From assembly GCA_017633615.1 (NCBI GenBank), contig JAGBPB010000087.1, positions 1-5,292 of the forward strand: a stretch of 5,292 bases of DNA. Reading direction: 5' to 3'. Of the stretch, positions 1 through 5,292 are shown one piece after another (position 1 is the first letter of the stretch; each line of letters opens with the position of its first letter). Under the pieces are notes generated by a model. That model was not told where the DNA came from, searched no databases, and saw only the letters and a list, made by a program, of their open reading frames with translations. The translations under genes and the position numbers were made by a program. The stretch comes from Bacteroidaceae bacterium. Lineage in GTDB: Bacteria; Bacteroidota; Bacteroidia; Bacteroidales; Bacteroidaceae.

Positions 1-1053
1 CTCTGATTCCTCAGAATTAATTTCCTTACCAAGGTTCATTGCAAAGTTGAAACCGCCTGAGTATCTATTTCTGACGCCGCCGCCTCCGACGCCCATCATG
101 CCGCCGAAGCCGCCGCCCATGCCCATGCCGCCCATGCCCATGCCGACACCGCCGCCCATACGCATGCCGCCGAATCCACCCATACCACCGGATGACTGGC
201 TGGCTGAACCCATCACGGTAAACTGCTTATCCTCATCAAAACGGTTAATTGAAGCGTTAACCTGATAGAGAGCAGCTACATCAAATCCCTCTTTCTCAAG
301 AGGAGCACCGCCACCTACTGAAAGGTTACCGAACCAACCCTTGGCCATACCCTTCTTAACCTGGAGGTCAAGCACTGTAGACTCTTCACCGTCATCAATA
401 CCGGTCTGACGGGCCAGGTCACTCTGCTTATCATAAGCCTTGACCTTCTCAATCATATCGGCTGTAAGCTGTGTAAGAGCAACGGTCCTGTCATCGCTGA
501 AGAACTCCTTACCGTTAACCAGGATCTGTTTTACCTCCTTACCATTAACGGTAATGGTTCCGTCACTGCCTATCTGCACACCGGGGAGCTTACGGATAAG
601 GTCCTCAACTGATGAGCCCTCAGGCAACTTGTAAGCGGCACTGTTGAACATTACGGTATCATTGATCATCTGCACCTTGGCAACGACTGCTGATACTGCA
701 ACCTCATCAAGCATCTTACCGCCTCTCATGGTAATCTTACCAAGATCAGTTACGGTTGTACCTGAACGGAGGGTGAAATTCTTTTCTGTGTCGTCATAAC
801 CGACGAATGTTGCACGCAGCTTATAGTTACCGGCTTTAAGGTTACCGATGACGAAAGAACCGTCTTCATCAGTAGAGGCACCGGCCAGATAAGTGGTTGA
901 ATCACCTTTTACCTGAAATACCTGCACTGCGGCAGGATACATAGGCTCAGCTGAGTCAAAATCATAAACTGAACCCTTAATTGAAAGATTCTGTGCAAAC
1001 AGCGCTGAGGCTGATGTCACAAGAAATGCGAACAAAGTGGCAATTCTTTTCAT
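1..1053 (-). CDS. TonB-dependent-receptor-like outer-membrane beta-barrel protein (N-terminal part)
   Basis: The frame is open for 351 codons from an ATG at 1053-1051 to the left edge, so the C-terminus is missing. Residues 1-20 form a type I signal peptide (KR, hydrophobic core, ending ALFA|QN). Residues 22-108 resemble a carboxypeptidase-regulatory-like Ig fold (KGSVYDFDSAEPM, STDEDGSFVIGNLKAGNYKL). Residues 115-235 resemble a plug domain, with the family-typical stretches DLIRKLPGVQIGSDGTITVN and LVNGKEFFSDD and then TGIDDGEES. Barrel strands seem to start near 238. Residues 289-327 are a Gly/Met-rich insert (24 Gly, 9 Met). This pattern fits the outer-membrane beta-barrel (OMP_b-brl_3-like) receptors of Bacteroidetes, not the SusC class, so a glycan substrate should not be assumed. 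Its location would be the outer membrane; the ligand is unknown. It is transcribed divergently from the esterase gene. The leader is A-rich with no Shine-Dalgarno sequence, as usual in this phylum. The family call is firm and the function open. Confidence 0.88.
   Translation of the reverse strand, partial: MKRIATLFAFLVTSASALFAQNLSIKGSVYDFDSAEPMYPAAVQVFQVKGDSTTYLAGASTDEDGSFVIGNLKAGNYKLRATFVGYDDTEKNFTLRSGTTVTDLGKITMRGGKMLDEVAVSAVVAKVQMINDTVMFNSAAYKLPEGSSVEDLIRKLPGVQIGSDGTITVNGKEVKQILVNGKEFFSDDRTVALTQLTADMIEKVKAYDKQSDLARQTGIDDGEESTVLDLQVKKGMAKGWFGNLSVGGGAPLEKEGFDVAALYQVNASINRFDEDKQFTVMGSASQSSGGMGGFGGMRMGGGVGMGMGGMGMGGGFGGMMGVGGGGVRNRYSGGFNFAMNLGKEINSEESE
112..141 (-). repeat. Perfect 15-nt tandem duplication within the Gly/Met-rich coding segment
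   Basis: The plus-strand unit GCCGCCCATGCCCAT occurs twice without mismatch (112-126 and 127-141). Read on the minus strand it encodes two MGMGG pentapeptides. Similar GCC/CAT codons continue on both sides, covering roughly 73-189. Because the unit is a multiple of three, slippage would change the insert length without breaking the frame. Confidence 0.85.
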
Positions 1054-1075
1054 TTGAGATGTTGTTATTGTTTGA

Positions 1076-1097
1076 TTTATTGCTTTCGTTCAATAAA
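1076..1097. repeat. 7-bp inverted repeat in the leader of the leftward gene
   Basis: TTTATTG (1076-1082) and CAATAAA (1091-1097) are exact reverse complements separated by 8 nt. The repeat overlaps the candidate -7 box of the leftward gene and its presumed transcription start. It could be an operator or a weak 5'-UTR hairpin. It is AT-rich and short, so chance is a real alternative. Confidence 0.3.
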
Positions 1098-1122
1098 AAT
1101 ACACCTTTACTATAACAGCAAA
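1094..1122 (-). promoter_or_regulatory. Candidate promoter for the outer-membrane receptor gene
   Basis: On the minus strand, TTTG (1122-1119) is followed after 17 nt by TATTTTTA (1101-1094). This matches the Bacteroidetes -33 TTTG / -7 TAnnTTTG pattern with one mismatch at the final G and a spacer slightly shorter than the usual 19-21 nt. It would give a leader of roughly 30-40 nt before the ATG at 1053. It is the best candidate I found on this strand, but weak. Confidence 0.35.
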
Positions 1123-1193
1123 AGCGGTTGGTTAAATGTGAAATTGACAAATTAACAAATAATTTACATTTTGACTAAAAAAGTGCCTTGGGG

Positions 1194-1223
1194 TTTAATC
1201 TCAACAAAGTTTTTCTATTTTTG
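1194..1223 (+). promoter_or_regulatory. Predicted Bacteroidetes-type promoter for the esterase/glycosidase genes
   Basis: TATTTTTG at 1216-1223 matches the Bacteroidetes -7 consensus TAnnTTTG exactly. TTTA at 1194-1197, 18 nt upstream, is an imperfect -33 element (consensus TTTG, spacer 19-21). Transcription would begin near 1230, leaving about 35 nt of A-rich leader before the ATG at 1264. Its position inside the longer open frame beginning at 1171 is further evidence against that upstream start. The -7 box is convincing and the -33 box is not. Confidence 0.62.
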
Positions 1224-1263
1224 TACTCGATTACTCCAAATAACAATAACACCCTTTCTGATT

Positions 1264-2064
1264 ATGAAAAAAGCACCCTGTATTCTAATATTGTTAATAT
1301 GCCTGTCATGTTTAACAAACTCATGCCAAAAGGTTACTGAAGAGTCACAATTCAATGAGTTTGAGATAAATTGCAATGACGGCACAGTACGCTCAGGAGG
1401 CATTTATCTGCCCAAGGGAATAAGTTCCAAAGACAAGCTTCCGGTAATTTACATGGCTGACGGTCTTGTGTTCAAGGACTGTAATTTCCGCAAGATGATT
1501 GATTCACTTATGGACAACAACAGCATTAAACCGGTGGTGATAGCCTGTTCTTATGAGAACAAGATGACTATACCTGATTATGATCTGGCTTTCCGTAATG
1601 CAGAATATGTGGAGACGCTGGCCAAGAATGACAACAAGCTGGCCAAGCTGTTTGACAACCACTACTATTACTTTGTAAACGAGTTTATACCTTATATAGA
1701 AAAGAATGCGCCCGTATCAACACAGCCTCAAGACAGGATTTTCTTTGGCACATCAAACAGCGCTGATTTCGGGTTGACCCTGAGTATGCGCAATCAGGGA
1801 CTGATGGCTGAATACTGGTGCTACTCACCCGTATACTCTGATGTAAGTGAATACGGGATGCTCTCAGTACCTACCAGCTACAGGATATGCTGGGGCGCAA
1901 AAGAGGAGATAAACATGTTTGACTACTTCCCTGCCCTGATAAAAGACATCCGCAAGCGCGGCGGCCAGGTACACTCCTGGGTATTCAACGGCGGACATGA
2001 CCGCAGCTGGTGGAAATATTGGTTCGGACAGGAACTTGAAACCCGCTTTCCGTATAAGAACTAA
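1264..2064 (+). CDS. Predicted lipoprotein esterase, esterase-D / CE1-like alpha/beta hydrolase
   Basis: This 266-residue protein begins MKK and has a hydrophobic stretch ending LTNSC, giving a probable lipobox with C21 as the lipidated residue. It should be an envelope lipoprotein. The open frame extends upstream to 1171, but that start adds 31 residues ahead of the signal peptide and lies upstream of the promoter, so 1264 was chosen. The rest resembles the putative-esterase family (PF00756-like): LPVIYMADG (59-67) as the early strand and oxyanion region, GTSNS (162-166) as the nucleophile elbow with S164, and NGGHDRSWW (242-250) with H245 as catalytic His. E215 or D220 is a possible acid. 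The elbow is GxSxS where most members have GxSxG. The stop lies 19 nt before the next gene, so the two are probably co-transcribed. A plausible role is removing acetyl or feruloyl groups from a plant glycan; the substrate is inferred from context only. The 5' part is more AT-rich than the downstream genes. Confidence 0.8.
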   Translation: MKKAPCILILLICLSCLTNSCQKVTEESQFNEFEINCNDGTVRSGGIYLPKGISSKDKLPVIYMADGLVFKDCNFRKMIDSLMDNNSIKPVVIACSYENKMTIPDYDLAFRNAEYVETLAKNDNKLAKLFDNHYYYFVNEFIPYIEKNAPVSTQPQDRIFFGTSNSADFGLTLSMRNQGLMAEYWCYSPVYSDVSEYGMLSVPTSYRICWGAKEEINMFDYFPALIKDIRKRGGQVHSWVFNGGHDRSWWKYWFGQELETRFPYKN

Positions 2065-2083
2065 CCAAATAACTGAACATAAA

Positions 2084-4450
2084 ATGAAAAGAACAGCCAT
2101 TGCCATTGCATTGACCCTGACTGTCGCATTTGCCTCAGCGCAGGACAAACTGTATCACAACACCTTTAACCTGAATCAGGTAGAGTTGCTTGACGGACCG
2201 TTCAAGCACGCCATGGACCTTAACGTGAAGGTTCTCCTGGAGTATGACACCGACCGCCTGCTGGCTCCGTTCCTCCATGAGGCCGGACTGCCCAAGAAGG
2301 CTGAGTTTTTCCCCAACTGGGCCGGTCTGGACGGACATGTGGGCGGACATTACGTATCGGCCTTAGCCATACACTACGCCGCTACCGGCAACAAGGAGTG
2401 CTATGACCGCCTGGTCTATATGATCGATGAGCTGGAACGCTGCCAGATTGCCAACGGTAACGGTTATGTAGGCGGTGTACCCAACAGTAAGGAACTGTGG
2501 GGAAACCTTAAGAAGGGTGACTTCGGGCTGTTCCGCGGCGCATGGGTGCCCTGGTATAATGTACATAAGATGTACGCGGGCCTGCGCGACGCGTGGCAGT
2601 ATGCAGGCATTGAGAAGGCAAAGGATATGTTCATAAAGTTCTGCGACTGGGGTCTTGACATCATATCAGGTCTTGATGACAACCAGATGGAGCAGATGAC
2701 CGGCACTGAATTCGGCGGCATGAATGAGGTTTTTGCCGATGCATTCCAGATTACCGGTGACCGCAAGTACATTGAGGCCGCCAAGCGTTTCCGCCACAAG
2801 GACATCTTTGAGAATATGGCCGATGGCCGCGACAATCTGGATAACAAGCACGCCAACACACAGGTACCCAAGGCTGTAGGTTACGCCCGCGTGGCTGCAT
2901 TAGACAACGATGCACGCGCCCGCAAGGCTGCCGAGTTCTTCTGGGACCGCGTGGCCAACCACCGCTCAGTGGTAATAGGCGGAAACAGCCGCAGCGAGCA
3001 TTTCCCCGCAGCATCAGACTACAAGAGCTACGTGGAGAACCGTGAGGGACCGGAGTCCTGTAACACCAACAACATGCTCAAGCTTACCGAGTTCCTCTTT
3101 GCAATAGACCCCAAGGCCGAGTATGCTGATTTCTATGAGAAGGCCATGTACAACCATATCCTCTCAACCCAGCATCCCGAGCACGGAGGTTACGTATATT
3201 TCACCCCCATGCGCCCCGCTCACTACCGCGTATATTCGGCAGTCAACCAGGGTATGTGGTGCTGCGTAGGTACCGGTATGGAGAACCACGGCAAGTACGG
3301 TGAATTTATCTACACCCACGACCGTGCACAGACACTCTGGGTTAACCTGTTCGTAGCATCAAAGCTGAACTGGACCGAGAACAAGGCCACCATCACACAG
3401 GAGACACAGTTCCCCTACTCCGAGTCATCAAAACTGACAGTCAACCTTAAGAAGGCCCGCAAGTTCCGCCTTATGGTTCGTTGCCCCGAGTGGACAACCG
3501 GCGGCTACAGTGTTAAGGTGAACGGTAAGGAGTATGCAGCCGATGCACAACCCTCATCATACGTAGCTATAGAGCGCAAGTGGAAGAACGGTGATGTGGT
3601 TGAGATAAGCCTGCCCATGAACACCACCATCGAGGCTTTGGACAACGAGCCGGAGTATCTGGCAGTAAAGCACGGCCCCATTGTTCTGGCAGCCCGTACA
3701 GGCACTGAGGGCATGAGCGGACTTGTAGCTGATGACGGCCGTTGGAGCCACATAGCACACGGACCTCTGGTACCCGTTACCGAGACTCCTATTATGATAG
3801 GTACACGCGCACAGCTTGACCAAAAGGTGGCAGCCCTCAAGCCCGTACCGGGCAAGCCGCTGCATTACACTGCATCAGGCCTGTTTGACAGCAGCCGGTT
3901 CCCCAATGTCGAGCTGGAGCCGTTCTACAGCCTGCATGACAGCCGCTACGCCATCTACTTCCTGTCACTGAGCCAGGACGATTACGGCAAGATGCTTGAT
4001 AAGATCAAGGCCGATGAGGCCGCAATGCTGGAGTTGGACCGCCGCACGGTCGATGCCATCGTACCCGGTGAGCAGCAGCCCGAGGCCGACCACAAGATAC
4101 AGAGCCAGAACTCAATGACCGGCAATCAGGACAACAAGCCCTACCGCACCATCCGCCGCAACGGTTCGTTCAGCTATGACCTTTATACTGAAGGCAACAC
4201 CAACCTGAGCCTGTGCGTAGGCTACTGGGGTGCTGAGAACAACCAGAACCGCGCCATCGAGATTCTTATCGAGGACATGCCGTTCATTACCGAGACCGAG
4301 TTCCCCGCCAACGGTGAGGCCGGCATTGTACGCAAGGAGTATGATGTACCGGTAGGCTTCTACTTGGGCAAGGAGAAGATTCGCGTTACTTTCCGCTCAG
4401 TTGAGGGCAAGCAGGCACCCCGCATTTTTGATATCCGGTTCCTCAAGTAA
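2084..4450 (+). CDS. Exported GH127/GH146-type beta-L-arabinofuranosidase
   Basis: The protein has 788 residues, with a type I signal peptide MKRTAIAIALTLTVAFASA cut before QD. The frame is open back to 1997, but that start overlaps the esterase gene and buries the signal peptide, so 2084 is preferred. Residues about 25-420 match the former DUF1680 (alpha/alpha)6-barrel domain, including GLDGHVGGHY (81-90). Known GH127 enzymes such as HypBA1 use a Zn site of Glu-x-Cys plus Cys-Cys, with the first Cys of the pair as nucleophile. Here these are E324/C326 in GPESCNTNNMLK and C393/C394 in MWCCVGTGME. E305 in SEHF is the likely acid/base. Beta-sandwich domains follow at about 430-650. A C-terminal domain at about 650-788, ending RIFDIRFLK, resembles the DUF6805-type module of Bacteroides homologues. 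The reaction would be release of beta-L-arabinofuranose, probably in the periplasm. GH146 seems likelier than GH127 proper from its architecture, but I cannot separate them without a search. It sits 19 nt after the esterase gene. Confidence 0.92.
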   Translation: MKRTAIAIALTLTVAFASAQDKLYHNTFNLNQVELLDGPFKHAMDLNVKVLLEYDTDRLLAPFLHEAGLPKKAEFFPNWAGLDGHVGGHYVSALAIHYAATGNKECYDRLVYMIDELERCQIANGNGYVGGVPNSKELWGNLKKGDFGLFRGAWVPWYNVHKMYAGLRDAWQYAGIEKAKDMFIKFCDWGLDIISGLDDNQMEQMTGTEFGGMNEVFADAFQITGDRKYIEAAKRFRHKDIFENMADGRDNLDNKHANTQVPKAVGYARVAALDNDARARKAAEFFWDRVANHRSVVIGGNSRSEHFPAASDYKSYVENREGPESCNTNNMLKLTEFLFAIDPKAEYADFYEKAMYNHILSTQHPEHGGYVYFTPMRPAHYRVYSAVNQGMWCCVGTGMENHGKYGEFIYTHDRAQTLWVNLFVASKLNWTENKATITQETQFPYSESSKLTVNLKKARKFRLMVRCPEWTTGGYSVKVNGKEYAADAQPSSYVAIERKWKNGDVVEISLPMNTTIEALDNEPEYLAVKHGPIVLAARTGTEGMSGLVADDGRWSHIAHGPLVPVTETPIMIGTRAQLDQKVAALKPVPGKPLHYTASGLFDSSRFPNVELEPFYSLHDSRYAIYFLSLSQDDYGKMLDKIKADEAAMLELDRRTVDAIVPGEQQPEADHKIQSQNSMTGNQDNKPYRTIRRNGSFSYDLYTEGNTNLSLCVGYWGAENNQNRAIEILIEDMPFITETEFPANGEAGIVRKEYDVPVGFYLGKEKIRVTFRSVEGKQAPRIFDIRFLK

Positions 4451-4456
4451 TTGAGA

Positions 4457-4519
4457 ATTCTTGGAGCAGTGAGAGGAGAGACTAAGCTCGCTTAGGCTAT
4501 CCCGAGTCGCGACAAGAAT
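4457..4519. repeat. Inverted repeat enclosing smaller hairpins
   Basis: ATTCTTG (4457-4463) and CAAGAAT (4513-4519) are exact reverse complements 49 nt apart. Inside lies CTAAG-CTCG-CTTAG (4482-4495 when the flanking C/G pairs are counted), a perfect short stem with a small loop. The palindrome GTCGCGAC (4506-4513) overlaps the right arm by one base. The arrangement could fold in mRNA or mark the core of a repeated intergenic element. Confidence 0.5.
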
Positions 4520-4538
4520 CATGGAACGAAGTGACATA

Positions 4539-4566
4539 ATTGATAATTGATAATTGACAATTGACA
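4539..4566 (+). repeat. Four tandem 7-nt repeats abutting the GH2 start codon
   Basis: The units are ATTGATA (4539-4545), ATTGATA (4546-4552), ATTGACA (4553-4559) and ATTGACA (4560-4566), with the ATG immediately following at 4567. The units differ only at one T/C position. As the period is not a multiple of three and each unit contains TGA, three consecutive units place a stop in every plus-strand frame. The array occupies the ribosome-binding region, where Bacteroidetes rely on A/T-rich unstructured sequence. Confidence 0.85.
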
Positions 4567-5292
4567 ATGAGAATTAGTCCTAGTTTTAGCATTGCAGCGT
4601 TGGGGCTGTCATTGGCCCTAAACTCGTGTGGCACAAAGGAGCAGGACCCCAAGTTCATGGAGAACCTGCCCTACTATGTCGAGAATCTTGAAGTCTTTGG
4701 GCTCAATCAGGAGCCGGGACGTGCATTCCACATTCCGGAGAGTAACATCTCACTTAACGGAACCTGGAAGTTCAACCTTTATGAGAACCCTCTGGAAGTT
4801 CCAAAGAACTTCTATAAGAGCTCATTCAATGACCGCAAGTGGGGAGCCATAGAGGTTCCGTCCAACTGGGAGATGCAGGGATACGGGCAGGCCATGTTCC
4901 GTAACGTTTCGGCCCCCTTCCCCAACGGCCAGCCCTTATCTATGCTGGAGCGTTACCAGAAGATTCTGGATGACCCTGATGCATCGGAACAGCAGAAGCG
5001 TATGGCCCAGAGCCGTATGAACCTGTCCAACCCCTTTGCCGTACGTGTACCAAATGTTCCGATGGATGTGAACCCCACCGGAGCTTACCGCACGGAATTT
5101 ACCATACCTTCTGACTGGAAGGGCGATGAGGTGTTCCTGCGCTTTGAGAAAGTGGCATCCGGATCGTTCGTATGGGTGAACGGAAAGCAGGTCGGTTACA
5201 ACGAAGGCGCACAGGAGCCCAGAGAGTATGATATCACACCTTATATAAAGAGTGGCAAGAACACTCTGGCCGTGATGGTGCTCAAGTTCTGC
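4567..5292 (+). CDS. GH2 family glycosidase (LacZ-like), lipoprotein, N-terminal part
   Basis: The frame is open for 242 codons to the right edge, so the catalytic barrel lies outside the window. Residues 1-21 give a lipoprotein signal ending LALNSC, with C21 as the lipidated Cys. This supports the ATG at 4567, and the heptamer array closes all frames just upstream. The rest matches the GH2 N-terminal sugar-binding (jelly-roll) domain: SLNGTWKFNLYENP (62-75), VPSNWEMQGYG (97-107), FRNV (111-114), NPTGAYRTEFTIP (169-181), and VWVNGKQVGYNEGAQEPREYDITPY, of which the VWVNGKQVGY part is at 202-211. Family members are usually about 1000 residues or more. Beta-galactosidase is the default guess, but GH2 also covers beta-mannosidase, beta-glucuronidase and arabinopyranosidase. 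The stretch replacing LacZ GYGQDSRLP reads GYNEGAQEP, lacking the equivalent of the galactose/Na-binding Asp201. Residues 115-168 are longer than in E. coli LacZ. It probably acts in the same pathway as the two genes before it. Confidence 0.87.
   Translation, partial: MRISPSFSIAALGLSLALNSCGTKEQDPKFMENLPYYVENLEVFGLNQEPGRAFHIPESNISLNGTWKFNLYENPLEVPKNFYKSSFNDRKWGAIEVPSNWEMQGYGQAMFRNVSAPFPNGQPLSMLERYQKILDDPDASEQQKRMAQSRMNLSNPFAVRVPNVPMDVNPTGAYRTEFTIPSDWKGDEVFLRFEKVASGSFVWVNGKQVGYNEGAQEPREYDITPYIKSGKNTLAVMVLKFC

Larger units (their letters stand above)
4451..4566. other. 116-nt spacer with palindromes and heptamer repeats
   Basis: This spacer holds no recognisable gene or Bacteroidetes promoter box. 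It contains an inverted-repeat pair, a short hairpin, the 8-nt palindrome GTCGCGAC at 4506-4513, and four heptamers at its right end. TGAGAATT occurs at 4452-4459 and again at 4568-4575, nearly bracketing the spacer. The composition changes abruptly from a mixed-GC left part to an AT-only-like right part. It could be an interspersed intergenic repeat or a remnant of a small non-autonomous element. No T-run follows any stem, so it is not a standard intrinsic terminator. Confidence 0.45.

Noticed and set aside
73..189. CRISPR-like or mobile-element repeat
   Set aside because: The repeat is short, in frame and lies within a coding Gly/Met segment; it has no spacers or terminal repeats.
47..265. 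Plus-strand 72-codon Pro/Met-rich open frame
   Set aside because: It is the antisense of the GGC/ATG-rich segment of the receptor gene; the low-complexity Pro repeats are a by-product of that coding strand.
440..634. Plus-strand 64-codon open frame
   Set aside because: It lies wholly antisense to the well-supported plug domain of the receptor and has no leader or family features.
1..1053. SusC-type glycan importer
   Set aside because: The plug signature and the absence of a neighbouring SusD gene fit the other outer-membrane beta-barrel family better.
1864..2148. Minus-strand 94-codon open frame with a hydrophobic segment
   Set aside because: It is antisense to the end of the esterase and start of the glycosidase; the hydrophobic part mirrors the signal-peptide coding region.
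2464..3014. Overlapping minus-strand open frames inside the GH127/GH146 gene
   Set aside because: They are antisense shadows of a gene with intact catalytic motifs, without plausible domains of their own.
3505..3865. Minus-strand open frames of 63-116 codons
   Set aside because: Three frames overlap in the same GC-rich stretch of the glycosidase, as expected of composition-driven shadows.
4482..4500. Rho-independent terminator after the GH127/GH146 gene
   Set aside because: The CTAAG/CTTAG stem is short and is followed by GGCTAT, not a T-run.
4521..4550. Nine-codon leader-peptide-like ORF (MERSDIIDN) upstream of the GH2 gene
   Set aside because: No promoter or ribosome-binding evidence and no attenuator-type residue run; ATG-to-TGA frames this short are expected by chance beside the TGA-containing repeats.
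4628..4852. Plus-strand 74-codon open frame
   Set aside because: It overlaps the GH2 gene in another frame and is Ser/Arg/Thr-rich without a recognisable motif; the GH2 frame has clear family similarity.

Overview
The window looks like a carbohydrate-utilisation region of a Bacteroidales genome, probably Prevotellaceae or a close relative. Evidence: a Bacteroidetes-type promoter -7 box (TAnnTTTG), A-rich leaders without Shine-Dalgarno sequences, a CarboxypepD_reg-type outer-membrane receptor, Cys-anchored exported enzymes and a GH127/GH146 glycosidase. The genus is inferred; nothing here fixes it.

Layout: (1) 1-1053, minus strand: N-terminal 351 residues of a TonB-dependent-receptor-like outer-membrane protein, running off the left edge, with a 39-residue Gly/Met-rich insert. 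(2) 1054-1263: a divergent AT-rich intergenic region with a good promoter for the rightward genes, a weaker candidate for the leftward gene, and a small inverted repeat. (3) 1264-2064, plus: a predicted lipoprotein esterase of the esterase-D / CE1-like alpha/beta-hydrolase type. (4) 2084-4450, plus: an exported GH127/GH146 beta-L-arabinofuranosidase-like enzyme with its Glu-x-Cys and Cys-Cys zinc/catalytic residues intact. (5) 4451-4566: a 116-nt spacer with hairpin-capable palindromes and four 7-nt tandem repeats ending exactly at the next start codon. (6) 4567-5292, plus: N-terminal 242 residues of a lipoprotein GH2 (LacZ-like) glycosidase, running off the right edge.

The three rightward genes fit one exported degradation module: an esterase that could strip acyl groups, a beta-L-arabinofuranosidase that could trim L-arabinose, and a GH2 enzyme that could remove galactose or a related sugar. 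This would suit an arabinose/galactose-rich plant glycan (pectic arabinan/arabinogalactan, or hydroxyproline-linked arabinosides). No SusC/SusD pair or regulator is in view, so calling it a polysaccharide utilisation locus is inference. The leftward receptor is not of the SusC type and may be unrelated. Two start sites were moved inward from the longest open frames (to 1264 and 2084), because only the inner starts give clean export signals. I see no convincing wholly new system. The most unusual items are the repeat-rich spacer before the GH2 gene, the Gly/Met insert, and the atypical motifs of the esterase and GH2 protein.
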